Part shown: positions 1 through 5,166 of the stretch, in pieces
How positions within the stretch are numbered: position 1 is the stretch's first letter
Layout of the letters: each line of letters starts with the position of its first letter
Assembly: GCA_002392705.1 (NCBI GenBank)
Contig: DGHP01000050.1
Location: forward strand, 1 to 6,805
Source of the DNA: Lachnospiraceae bacterium UBA3845
GTDB lineage: Bacteria; Bacillota; Clostridia; Lachnospirales; Lachnospiraceae
Direction of reading: 5' to 3'
Length of the DNA: 6,805 nt
Translations under genes and position numbers: made by a program
The notes under the pieces: generated by a model
The model's database searches: none
What the model was told of the DNA's origin: nothing
The model's input: only the letters and a program-made list of their open reading frames with translations

Positions 1-591
1 GTTTTTTCTTCGGCATAGTCTGAATGAAGAATCAATGGCTGATCAGTATTTCGACGGGTTTTTGCCTTTTTTACAGTGTCGAGTACGCAGGAGACCTCCA
101 TATTGTCTGAGAGGGTTCATGCGATAATCTTTCGGGAGTACAGATCCATGATGCTGGTAAGGTAAACAAAGCTGTCGTAAGTCCAGATATAGGTAATATT
201 CGTACACCAGACGGCGGTTAGGTCGGTCGTGATTGAATTGTTCATTTAACACGTTATGCAGTTTCTCAGAGAATTCGGAATCCTTAGTAGTGGAAATCCA
301 TGGCCTGGACCACTGGGCACGGATGCTCATCTCGCGCATGTATTTACCAACGGTGCGTTCAGAGATTATTTCACCGTCCTTGCGAAGCTCGGCAGTAATC
401 TTTGGAGCTCCGTAGTTTTGCATGGATTTATCGTAGATCTTCCGGATTTTCTGTTTAATAACATCCTTCCACTGCTGACTGGCAGAAGGCTTATGTCGAA
501 TGAAAGCACGATAGCCAGAACGGGAAACGCCTAAGTATTTTAGCATTCCGGAGATGGAGACACGGCACTTGGTAATTATGGATGACTCCAC
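1..591 (-). pseudogene. IS3-family transposase OrfB, inactivated (frameshift, stop, D to N)
   Basis: This is the catalytic half of an IS3-family DDE transposase. The first 120 or so residues from the GTG at 591 are clean: an N-terminal segment, the HTH_21 region (YDKSMQNYGAPKITAELRKD), then the start of the integrase core. At 216-217 an extra C shifts the frame. Read in the corrected frame, the protein continues as AVWCTNITYIWTYDSFVYLT and SIMDLYSRKIIA. Three lesions follow from this reading. The frameshift is one. The first DDE aspartate (normally CTDITYI) is Asn (codon 198-200). A TGA at 117-119 replaces the usual Trp after KIIA. The second catalytic Asp region (LILHSD, Asp codon 18-20) is recognisable, but the expected GxQY after it is not. 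The gene runs off the window. It is a pseudogene with high confidence. Confidence 0.88.
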
Positions 592-623
592 CTTGGCAGC
601 AACCTCCGTATAGATGGTGGTTG

Positions 624-923
624 TCAGTCTTTTCCCAGAATGCCGATGACTTTTTTGGGGACCTCAAGGGCATCCTGTGCATCACGAAGCTCACGCCTGA
701 GACGGGCGATTTCCTTCTGTTCGTCAGAAGCGTAGTTGCCGGAACCACGGACAGGTATGTCACCATCGTTCTTCTGGTACTGCTGTTTCCAGCGGGACAG
801 GGTGCTGAGTCCAATGCCAAGATTCTTACAGCATTCCTCCTGAGTGAGGTCGGGATGTTCACGGACATACTTTAGAGCATCAATCTTAAACTGTTTATCG
901 TGTTGTTTACCTTTTCGTGACAT
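624..923 (-). CDS. IS3-family transposase OrfA (helix-turn-helix protein)
   Basis: This 99-residue protein is the DNA-binding first product of an IS3-family element, which recognises the element ends and supplies the N-terminal part of the frameshifted OrfAB transposase. Residues about 8-50 form the HTH_Tnp_1-type helix-turn-helix, with the typical text LTQEECCKNLGIGLSTLSRW. Residues about 68-95 form the charged coiled coil (EIARLRRELRDAQDALEV). I chose the ATG at 921-923 because AGGAGGA (minus strand, 931-937) sits seven bases upstream; an upstream TTG at 947 lacks such a site. A proline occurs in DALEVPKK where relatives usually have leucine, which may weaken the zipper. The frame itself is intact. 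Its partner orfB is broken, so a truncated OrfA alone might act only as a regulator or be inert. Confidence 0.88.
   Translation of the reverse strand: MSRKGKQHDKQFKIDALKYVREHPDLTQEECCKNLGIGLSTLSRWKQQYQKNDGDIPVRGSGNYASDEQKEIARLRRELRDAQDALEVPKKVIGILGKD
650..657 (-). promoter_or_regulatory. Candidate -1 ribosomal frameshift site between orfA and orfB
   Basis: On the minus strand the sequence reads CAAAAAAG near the end of orfA. The orfB frame is open through this point in the -1 frame and continues without a stop into the HTH_21 region. IS3-family elements use A-rich slippery runs here to make the OrfAB fusion. The orfA codons are CCC AAA AAA G, so re-pairing in the first site is imperfect, which fits a decayed element. 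I did not identify a downstream stimulatory structure. Confidence 0.45.
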
Positions 924-930
924 GATGGGA

Positions 931-937
931 TCCTCCT
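931..937 (-). promoter_or_regulatory. Ribosome binding site of IS orfA
   Basis: AGGAGGA on the minus strand lies seven bases before the ATG at 923 and decides the orfA start over the TTG at 947. Confidence 0.8.
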
Positions 938-989
938 TTGAGATCAACTAATATCATAACATTGATCACTGAAGAAATCTCATTTTAAC

Positions 990-1649
990 TTGAGCTATTT
1001 TGATACTAACACCAGAGAGAAGCTGCTTGAAATGAGAAATAGATGGGAAGTATTCTTCATGGGCTATGATGATGACCCGCGTGAGATACCGGATATACCA
1101 GAAGTTGTCAACTGGATCGAGCAGTCATTAGAGGCCGGGATTCCCTGGCTCTATTTTATGAGGATAACACAGGATTCTTTTGGCCTTATTGCATTTATGC
1201 TCTGCTGTGGTTCAGAGCATGATCCGAAACATCCGGGGCGTTATAATTATGAGAAGGAGAGGATACTTTCGTTTATCAAAAAGAATCCGGATAATCTGGA
1301 AGATTTTGCGGAAAAATATGAGATCCCGGATGATGTGAGTTGTGCGGCAAAGGATGAAATCATGGGAAAAGTTCAGAGTGTGCTGCAGGGATATATGGAT
1401 CAGGAAAACCTTTCTGAGACGATGGACAGAAACAAACAAATGAAGGAGGCAATGGAGCGCCTTACAACGCTGGAAAATATATATGAGATAAATCCCAATA
1501 TTAAAAATACTCCAGTGAAGGAAAACGGTACTACTCCTATATCCCTGGAGGATTTTTGGGCAGTATTGATAACATTAATTATGATAAGCGCTATGTGGAA
1601 GCAGTTAAGTCTTTCGAAGAGCAATCCTCTTATCTGGTTTATCATGTAA
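990..1649 (+). pseudogene. Unrecognised protein, N-terminal part of a frameshifted gene
   Basis: The frame opens at a TTG at 990 with no visible ribosome binding site. It is already protein-like from its first codons and abuts the IS remnant, so the true 5' end was probably lost; an in-frame ATG lies at 1032. The text is acidic and soluble, with motifs such as GIPWLYFMRI and CCGSEHDPKHPGRYNY, and a helical, possibly coiled segment around the QENLSETMDRNKQMKEAMERL stretch. I do not recognise the family. The sensible protein ends at about ISLEDF (1555). The last 30 residues are a hydrophobic artefact of reading past a frameshift in a T-run (1553-1557), after which the real protein continues in the frame that begins at 1556. 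Base composition is visibly more AT-rich than the genes to the right, suggesting foreign or degenerating DNA. Confidence 0.65.
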
Positions 1650-2056
1650 TTGAGCGTGGTGACACGATATCACTGTTGTTCGTCAGCGATGATTATAATC
1701 ACTGGATGGAAGAGAGACCGACATCATCCGGCGTCATGGCACAGGTCGTGGACTTGGATACCCATGAAAGTATAATAGGATTCATCCGCGTGGATGAAGT
1801 CATTCAGGGCGTCTTGTACAGAAGCAATGATACAGTATATTCTTCCATGCCCGGAAGTGATGCTTATGCGAGCGGACTTTCAGCACTGGACACAGAGATT
1901 ACGGAACGTTTGGAGATTCTGAAAAATGCCGGTCTCTTGTCAGACCTTGATATTACAAAAATATATATCTGGGAGAGAGAAATCTGCTGTAGTCTTTTGC
2001 AGCCAGTCCCTGGTACACCGGTCGGTGTTGTCAATCGTATATCAACCAGTCCTTAG
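1556..2056 (+). pseudogene. Unrecognised protein, continuation of the frameshifted gene
   Basis: This frame takes over from the preceding one; adding one T to the run at 1553-1557 would join them as ...ISLEDF-L-GSIDNINYDKRYVEAV... into one protein of about 355 residues. The only start here is a TTG at the junction, with no ribosome binding site, so an independent gene is unlikely. A compact segment (ISLLFVSDDYNHW ... GVMAQVVDLD ... GFIRVDEVIQGVLYR) resembles the fragment at 2069-2302, suggesting a repeated domain. A helical region follows (LDTEITERLEILKNAGLL ... ITKIYIWERE). The end, after about 1983, reads poorly (SLLQPVPGTPVGVVNRISTSP) and may itself lie past a second lesion. The function is unknown; the frame is real coding sequence by its amino-acid pattern, not by a family match. 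Confidence 0.6.
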
Positions 2057-2068
2057 AACATACAGCTG

Positions 2069-2302
2069 TTGGAAATGCTGCAGAAGCAGGTGCCGATGAA
2101 GCTCTATTTTCTGATGGATTCCACTGAAAATAAACTGGCGTTTCTGTATGTGTCTGAAGATGAGAGCGAATGGGAATATGAGAAGCTGGCGCTGGAGAAG
2201 GGAAAACCGAATGCGTTAGTGGTAGAACTGGACGAGATGACAGCTGGAGTAAAGCAAATCAGATATAAAGTGGTAAACGGCGGACCGATCTTTGTGGGTT
2301 GA
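2069..2302 (+). pseudogene. Fragment of unknown protein with a domain like the upstream frame
   Basis: This is a frame of up to 77 codons in the same phase as 1556-2056, separated from it by the stop at 2054-2056. Internal ATGs lie at 2075 and 2096, and none has a proper ribosome binding site. The core (KLAFLYVSEDESEWEYEK ... KGKPNALVVELDE ... KQIRYKVVNGG) aligns by eye with the ISLLFVSDDYNHW segment upstream: V-S-(D/E)-D, then W, then an (A/V)VxLD strand, then an IR pair. It could be the second copy of a tandem domain in one broken protein, or a leftover of a paralogous neighbour. No function can be given. If translated alone it would be a small acidic soluble protein of 68 to 77 residues. 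Confidence 0.5.
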
Positions 2303-2417
2303 CCATGTTCATTGCAAGGATGTCCACATCTGCAATTGATCGCCGGTCTGCTAAATTCCCGAATCTGGATGGCTTCCGGGAACGGTTTTTCAGGGAAAAC
2401 ATCAGGCAGCGGCTAAA
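2303..2417. other. Gene-free stretch with two short inverted repeats
   Basis: No credible reading frame lies between the unknown fragment and the HAD promoter. One palindromic sequence is at 2311-2336 (ATTGCA/TGCAAT outer arms, GATG/CATC inner arms, a two-base bulge). A second hairpin with a T-run (2356-2390) resembles a weak terminator. Otherwise I see nothing recognisable. Confidence 0.5.
2356..2390 (+). terminator. Possible weak intrinsic terminator
   Basis: TTCCCG (2356-2361) pairs with CGGGAA (2377-2382), with two more A-T pairs after a bulge and a loop of about ten bases. Three bases later comes TTTTT (2386-2390). The stem is short and the gap to the T-run is not ideal, so this is a modest candidate for ending transcription of the broken upstream gene. 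Confidence 0.4.
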
Positions 2418-2446
2418 TTGACCGTACTTTTTTGCTGTGTTAGTAT
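2418..2446 (+). promoter_or_regulatory. SigA-type promoter for the HAD / AI-2E operon
   Basis: TTGACC (2418-2423) and TAGTAT (2441-2446) are separated by exactly 17 bases. A TG one base upstream of the -10 (2438-2439) gives an extended -10 element. Transcription would start near 2453, leaving a leader of about 127 bases before the HAD start codon. Confidence 0.65.
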
Positions 2447-2477
2447 AAGGACAAATCCGGTCACAGAGTATATGAAA

Positions 2478-2558
2478 TTCTCCGCATAAGCGAAAGGAAC
2501 AGGCTTTTGTGGTCCATATATCGATAAAAACGAAAAAGTTTTCGCATTATTCGGAGAA
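2478..2558 (+). repeat. Long imperfect inverted repeat in the HAD leader
   Basis: TTCTCCG (2478-2484) pairs with CGGAGAA (2552-2558). After one mismatch, ATAA (2486-2489) pairs with TTAT (2547-2550), and after a one-base bulge GCGAAA (2490-2495) pairs with TTTCGC (2540-2545). About 17 pairs thus enclose a loop of about 44 bases. A local hairpin (CGAAA 2531-2535 with TTTCG 2540-2544) competes for the same right arm, so two exclusive folds are possible. It ends 21 bases before the ATG and lies inside the predicted transcript. It may be a regulatory leader or a remnant of a small mobile repeat. Confidence 0.5.
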
Positions 2559-2579
2559 GCGCCAGGAAAGAAGACGGAA

Positions 2580-3224
2580 ATGATACGAAATATTATATTT
2601 GACGTGGGATATGTTCTGATCGGTTATTCCTGGAAGGAGCAGTTTCTCCGCTTCGGCTTCAGCGCGGAGGAAGTGACGCAGCTGGCGGGAGCCTTGTTCG
2701 GCGAAGGGGTTCCGGACGGATTAAAGCCGTTCTGGGAGAAAGATGACTGTGGAGAAGTCACTGACGAGGAGATCCGTGCCGAATGCTTTGGCAGATATCC
2801 GGAGTACCGCCGGACCCTGGAGTGGTTCTTTGACAATCCGTCCGATTGGGCGGAGGTCCTTCCCGATATGGCGGAGCAGATCCCGCTGATGAAAGAGAAG
2901 GGATATCGCGTTTACCTTCTGTCAAATTATTCGGAAAGGCTGTGGAACAGTCATGTGACAGGACAGCCCTTCTACAGCCGGACAGACGGGGAAGCCGTTT
3001 CTTATGCGGAACACTGTAAGAAGCCTGAGGAGCGTTTCTTCCGGATTCTGCTGGACCGGTACGGTCTCAGGTCGGAGGAATGCCTCTTTCTGGATGACCG
3101 CAGGGATAATACGCTTCAGGCGGAGAAACTCGGAATCAGAACGATCACGCTGGACAGTCCGGATGCCCGCCGGGAAGGGGCGAAAAAGCTGCGTGAACTT
3201 GATGCTGTCTGTACCGGTTCATGA
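2580..3224 (+). CDS. HAD-superfamily hydrolase (HAD-IA, YihX / epoxide-hydrolase-N-like)
   Basis: This is a 214-residue soluble phosphatase-like enzyme of the haloacid dehalogenase superfamily. All four motifs are visible. Motif I is IIFDVGYVLI, with nucleophile Asp8. Motif II is LLSN, with Ser115. Motif III is KKPEERFF, with Lys147/Lys148. Motif IV is CLFLDDRRDN, with Asp172/Asp173. The helical cap lies between about residues 15 and 90. Motif I has Gly at the position of the usual second Asp (D-x-G instead of D-x-D). That is normal for the YihX-like branch, whose E. coli member dephosphorylates alpha-glucose-1-phosphate; the substrate here is unknown. The ATG at 2580 is preceded by AGGAAAG (2564-2570). 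The next gene's frame begins at the overlapping ATGA (3221-3224), so the two are probably co-transcribed. The length fits the family, and the protein looks complete. Confidence 0.88.
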   Translation: MIRNIIFDVGYVLIGYSWKEQFLRFGFSAEEVTQLAGALFGEGVPDGLKPFWEKDDCGEVTDEEIRAECFGRYPEYRRTLEWFFDNPSDWAEVLPDMAEQIPLMKEKGYRVYLLSNYSERLWNSHVTGQPFYSRTDGEAVSYAEHCKKPEERFFRILLDRYGLRSEECLFLDDRRDNTLQAEKLGIRTITLDSPDARREGAKKLRELDAVCTGS

Positions 3225-3238
3225 ATGCCTCTGTACAG

Positions 3239-3244
3239 AAAGGA
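3239..3244 (+). promoter_or_regulatory. Ribosome binding site deciding the transporter start
   Basis: AAAGGA nine bases before the ATG at 3254 favours this start over the in-frame ATG at 3221, which overlaps the HAD stop codon but has no Shine-Dalgarno sequence. Confidence 0.6.
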
Positions 3245-3253
3245 AATGTGAGT

Positions 3254-4471
3254 ATGACCGAGAAAGAAAAAAAGCAGTTCAGGTGGGTTCTTATGGCGGT
3301 TGCCTGTATTGCGGTGGTTGTATGCATGATCGGGTTTCTGTTTTTCAGGACAGGGGTCATCACAAAAGGCCTCCGGCATGTGATCAATATCCTGATGCCA
3401 TTTATCTATGGCGCCGTGATCGCCTATCTTCTGCGGCCGGTGAGCCTTTTTCTTGAGAAATATTTAGGAAAGCTGGAGGCAGGGATAACGAAGCACAGAA
3501 GACCGGCGTTTATTCGCCTTCTTTCCATCCTGCTTTCCCTGCTGTTTCTGTTCACGGTTCTGTTTCTGCTGATTCTGGCAGTTCTGCCCCAGCTGATCTC
3601 TAGCATCTCGGGACTCCTTGCCCAGCTCCCGGCTGCGGTGGAATCCTTTCGCGGCTGGATCAGGAATCTGGACAACGGCGGAACCTCCCATGAGATTGTC
3701 TCCTATCTCCAGCAGAGTGTCGATACCATTACCGAAAAGCTGCAGAGCTATCTGCAGACCGATGTACTGCCGATGCTGGGCTCCCTGGTGAGCAGTGTAA
3801 CATCGAGTTTCCAGAGCATCCTTTCTCTGCTGAAAAACTTCGGACTTGGATGTATTGTGGCAGCTTATCTTCTTTCAGGATGGGAGAAATTCGCCGCTCA
3901 GGCAAAGCTGGCCGTATATGCGGTATTTCCCGGGAAAACGGCGGACTGGATCAAAAAGGAAGTACACTATGCGGACCGGATGTTCAACGGCTTTATCATC
4001 GGCAATCTGATGGATTCCCTGCTTGTGGGATGCTTCTGTTTTCTGGTCCTGAAAATTGCCGGCGTTCCTTTTGCGGTACTGGTCAGCGTCGTGGTCGGCG
4101 TCACGAATATCATTCCTTTTTTCGGGCCCTATCTGGGAACCGTCCCTTCGGCCCTGCTGATCCTGACCGTTTCACCCGGAAAATGCATTTTCTTTGTGAT
4201 TTTCATGATTGTCCTGCAGCAGGTTGACGGCAATCTGATCAGTCCCAGAATCCTGGGGGATCAGATGGGACTTTCCGGTTTCTGGATTCTTTTTTCCATA
4301 CTGATAGCCGGCGAACTCTGGGGAATCGCGGGAATGCTGATCGGCGCGCCGCTCTTTGCCGTGATCTATGACCTGATCCGGACCTTCATCCTTGACCGCC
4401 TTCACAAACGCCGGGAGGATGAGCTGATCGATGCCTACAAGGCGCAATTCGGGGAACAGGCGGAAAAATAA
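3254..4471 (+). CDS. AI-2E family transporter (membrane permease)
   Basis: This is a 405-residue polytopic membrane protein of the AI-2E/PerM (DUF20) family, whose members include the autoinducer-2 exporter TqsA and sodium/proton antiporter-like proteins; the substrate cannot be inferred here. Hydrophobic segments are visible at about residues 11-31, 43-61, 86-110, 195-208, 249-290, 297-323 and 341-375. A soluble stretch (about 113-190) follows the third segment, as is usual. The family signatures are VGVTNIIPFFGPYLGTVPSA (281-300) and DGNLISPRILGDQMGL followed by LWGIAGMLIGAPLFAVI. The frame is open from an ATG at 3221 that overlaps the HAD stop. I prefer the ATG at 3254 because AAAGGA (3239-3244) sits nine bases upstream and no site precedes 3221. 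The start probably lies about 30 bases after the HAD stop in a shared operon. Confidence 0.9.
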   Translation: MTEKEKKQFRWVLMAVACIAVVVCMIGFLFFRTGVITKGLRHVINILMPFIYGAVIAYLLRPVSLFLEKYLGKLEAGITKHRRPAFIRLLSILLSLLFLFTVLFLLILAVLPQLISSISGLLAQLPAAVESFRGWIRNLDNGGTSHEIVSYLQQSVDTITEKLQSYLQTDVLPMLGSLVSSVTSSFQSILSLLKNFGLGCIVAAYLLSGWEKFAAQAKLAVYAVFPGKTADWIKKEVHYADRMFNGFIIGNLMDSLLVGCFCFLVLKIAGVPFAVLVSVVVGVTNIIPFFGPYLGTVPSALLILTVSPGKCIFFVIFMIVLQQVDGNLISPRILGDQMGLSGFWILFSILIAGELWGIAGMLIGAPLFAVIYDLIRTFILDRLHKRREDELIDAYKAQFGEQAEK

Positions 4472-4479
4472 TTTTTCCG
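4461..4479 (+). repeat. Palindrome spanning the transporter stop codon
   Basis: CGGAAAAAT and ATTTTTCCG form a perfect 9-bp inverted repeat about A4470, overlapping the TAA at 4469-4471. As RNA it can make an 8-bp stem with a three-base loop. No T-run follows the stem, so it is at best a weak or atypical terminator or a 3'-end stabiliser. Confidence 0.4.
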
Positions 4480-4501
4480 GCATATCAATTTGTACGTAGA
4501 T

Positions 4502-4531
4502 TTGCAGTCAGGCCTGCGTATATGGTAATAT
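4502..4531 (+). promoter_or_regulatory. Promoter of the GG-leader SH3 gene
   Basis: TAATAT (4526-4531) carries an upstream TG (4523-4524), giving an extended -10 element. TTGCAG (4502-4507) lies 18 bases before it as a weak -35. The start point would be near 4538, giving a leader of about 50 bases with a small hairpin, GCAGG/CCTGC (4546-4558), before the ribosome binding site. Confidence 0.5.
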
Positions 4532-4574
4532 CACTGAGGAAAAACGCAGGTTTCCTGCACTTAAACAATATATC

Positions 4575-4580
4575 AGGAGG
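4575..4580 (+). promoter_or_regulatory. Strong ribosome binding site of the GG-leader SH3 gene
   Basis: AGGAGG ends eight bases before the ATG at 4589. It fixes the start and therefore the leader length to the GG pair. Confidence 0.8.
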
Positions 4581-4588
4581 ACAGAAAG

Positions 4589-4846
4589 ATGAAGAAACTC
4601 AGCATGGATGAACTCGAGAAGGCAGTCGGCGGAGAGATTCTACCCGTACAGAATTATACAGTCAACGGAACCAATATCCGCGAGACCCCCGGCCTGAAGG
4701 GCCTGATTCTTGCGGAAGTGCCCAACGGCACACTGATCAACACAACCGGAAGAGTCGCTGTGGCGGACGGGATCACCTGGTATGAGATCACGCTCGCAAG
4801 CGGATCGGATCCGGGATGGATCGCGGGCAGCATGATCGGCCGCTGA
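4589..4846 (+). CDS. Double-glycine-leader SH3b domain protein (bacteriocin-type export signal)
   Basis: This 85-residue protein starts with MKKLSMDELEKAVGG. Counting back from the second Gly (residue 15 = -1), it has Leu at -12, Ser at -11, Glu at -8, Leu at -7 and Ala at -4. This is the consensus of double-glycine leaders that C39-peptidase ABC transporters cleave during export of class II bacteriocins and signalling peptides. The remaining 70 residues look like a bacterial SH3 (SH3b/SH3_3) fold: TNIRETPGLKGLILAEVPNG, then a short strand region, then TWYEIT and PGWIAGSMI, with the conserved N-(I/V)-R, W-Y and GW-(I/V) positions. There is no Cys in the core and no membrane segment. Its own promoter and a strong terminator make it a single-gene unit. 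SH3b domains often bind cell-wall peptides, so a wall-binding, bacteriocin-like or signalling role is possible; this is inference. No cognate transporter or immunity gene lies in the window. Confidence 0.82.
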   Translation: MKKLSMDELEKAVGGEILPVQNYTVNGTNIRETPGLKGLILAEVPNGTLINTTGRVAVADGITWYEITLASGSDPGWIAGSMIGR

Positions 4847-4885
4847 TCAGGAAAAACGGAAGCGCGGAGACAAAACAGATATATT

Positions 4886-4927
4886 AACAGCCGGCAGGGA
4901 GAGAATTCCCCGCCGGCTGTTTCTTTC
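4886..4927 (+). terminator. Intrinsic terminator after the GG-leader SH3 gene
   Basis: AACAGCCGGC (4886-4895) pairs perfectly with GCCGGCTGTT (4912-4921), with extra GGG/CCC pairs possible inside, followed directly by TTCTTTCT. This is a strong GC-rich Rho-independent terminator 40 bases after the stop codon. Confidence 0.9.
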
Positions 4928-4943
4928 TGAAGCCCGGATATGT

Positions 4944-4949
4944 TATACT
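4944..4949 (+). promoter_or_regulatory. Extended -10 promoter element for the sugar kinase
   Basis: TATACT with TGT immediately upstream (4941-4943) is an extended -10 element. I see no good -35; the expected place (about 4921-4926) holds the tail of the preceding terminator. Transcription would begin near 4956, leaving a leader of about 210 bases. Confidence 0.5.
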
Positions 4950-4970
4950 GACGTTACGATTAACGGTCTG

Positions 4971-5027
4971 TTTGAAATCAGGTTCTGGTTCGCCGTGCTT
5001 GCAGAAGAAGCAGGTTCTGATTTCAAA
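4971..5027 (+). repeat. Perfect 11-bp inverted repeat in the kinase leader (possible operator)
   Basis: TTTGAAATCAG (4971-4981) and CTGATTTCAAA (5017-5027) are exact inverted copies separated by 35 bases. CAGGTTCTG also occurs as a direct repeat at each side (4979-4987 and 5011-5019). The position about 15 bases after the predicted start of transcription suits a repressor site, or a stem in the leader RNA. No regulator gene lies nearby in the window. Confidence 0.55.
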
Positions 5028-5071
5028 TAAGGCCTGTGAATCGCAGCATACTGTCAGAAAATGCCGGAAAT

Positions 5072-5160
5072 ACAGAGGAAGGAAGCTGAGAACAGGTCCT
5101 CCTTCAGGGGGGCGGCTGTATCATATTGCAGGTGTGAAAGAAGAAAGACAGAGGAAGGAG
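5072..5160 (+). promoter_or_regulatory. Possible ribosome-binding-site sequestering leader
   Basis: ACAGAGGAAGGA occurs twice, at 5072-5083 and 5148-5159; the second copy is the kinase ribosome binding site (AAGGAG ends six bases before the ATG at 5167). Between them CTCCTTC (5099-5105) can pair with GAAGGAG (5154-5160), hiding the site. Its TCCTTC part can instead pair with GAAGGA (5078-5083). The arrangement allows two exclusive states. Purine-rich repeats arise easily, so this may be chance. Confidence 0.35.
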
Positions 5161-5166
5161 TTTATT

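Larger units (their letters stand above)
1..960 (-). mobile_element. Decayed IS3-family insertion sequence, left part cut by window edge
   Basis: Two consecutive minus-strand reading frames have the layout of IS3-family elements: a short helix-turn-helix/leucine-zipper protein (orfA, 624-923), then a DDE integrase-type transposase in the -1 frame (orfB, 591 to the window start). A run of six A followed by G (minus strand, 650-656) lies near the end of orfA, where IS3 elements usually make their programmed -1 frameshift. orfB carries several inactivating lesions, so the copy should be dead on its own. I could not find a convincing terminal inverted repeat upstream of orfA. The right limit near 960-990 is therefore approximate, and that end may be truncated. 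The other end lies outside the window. Confidence 0.85.

Noticed and set aside
491..868. Minus-strand frame overlapping orfA and orfB
   Set aside because: It is out of phase with the recognisable IS3 proteins and has no protein-like pattern.
1551..1560. Programmed -1 frameshifting at GATTTTTGGG
   Set aside because: In the upstream frame the heptamer is T TTT TGG, which does not allow good re-pairing in both sites, so decay or error is more likely.
5034..5049. Catabolite-response (cre) site near TGTGAATCGCAGCATA
   Set aside because: The spacing does not fit the cre consensus; an extra base would be needed.
4972..5166. N-terminal extension of the kinase from a TTG at 4972
   Set aside because: The frame is open by chance through the leader. 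It has no ribosome binding site, overlaps the inverted repeat, and the fold clearly begins at the ATG at 5167 behind AGGAAGGAG.
5090..5166. T-box or known riboswitch in the kinase leader
   Set aside because: No T-box core sequence or specifier-loop pattern is visible, and no known aptamer motif was recognised.
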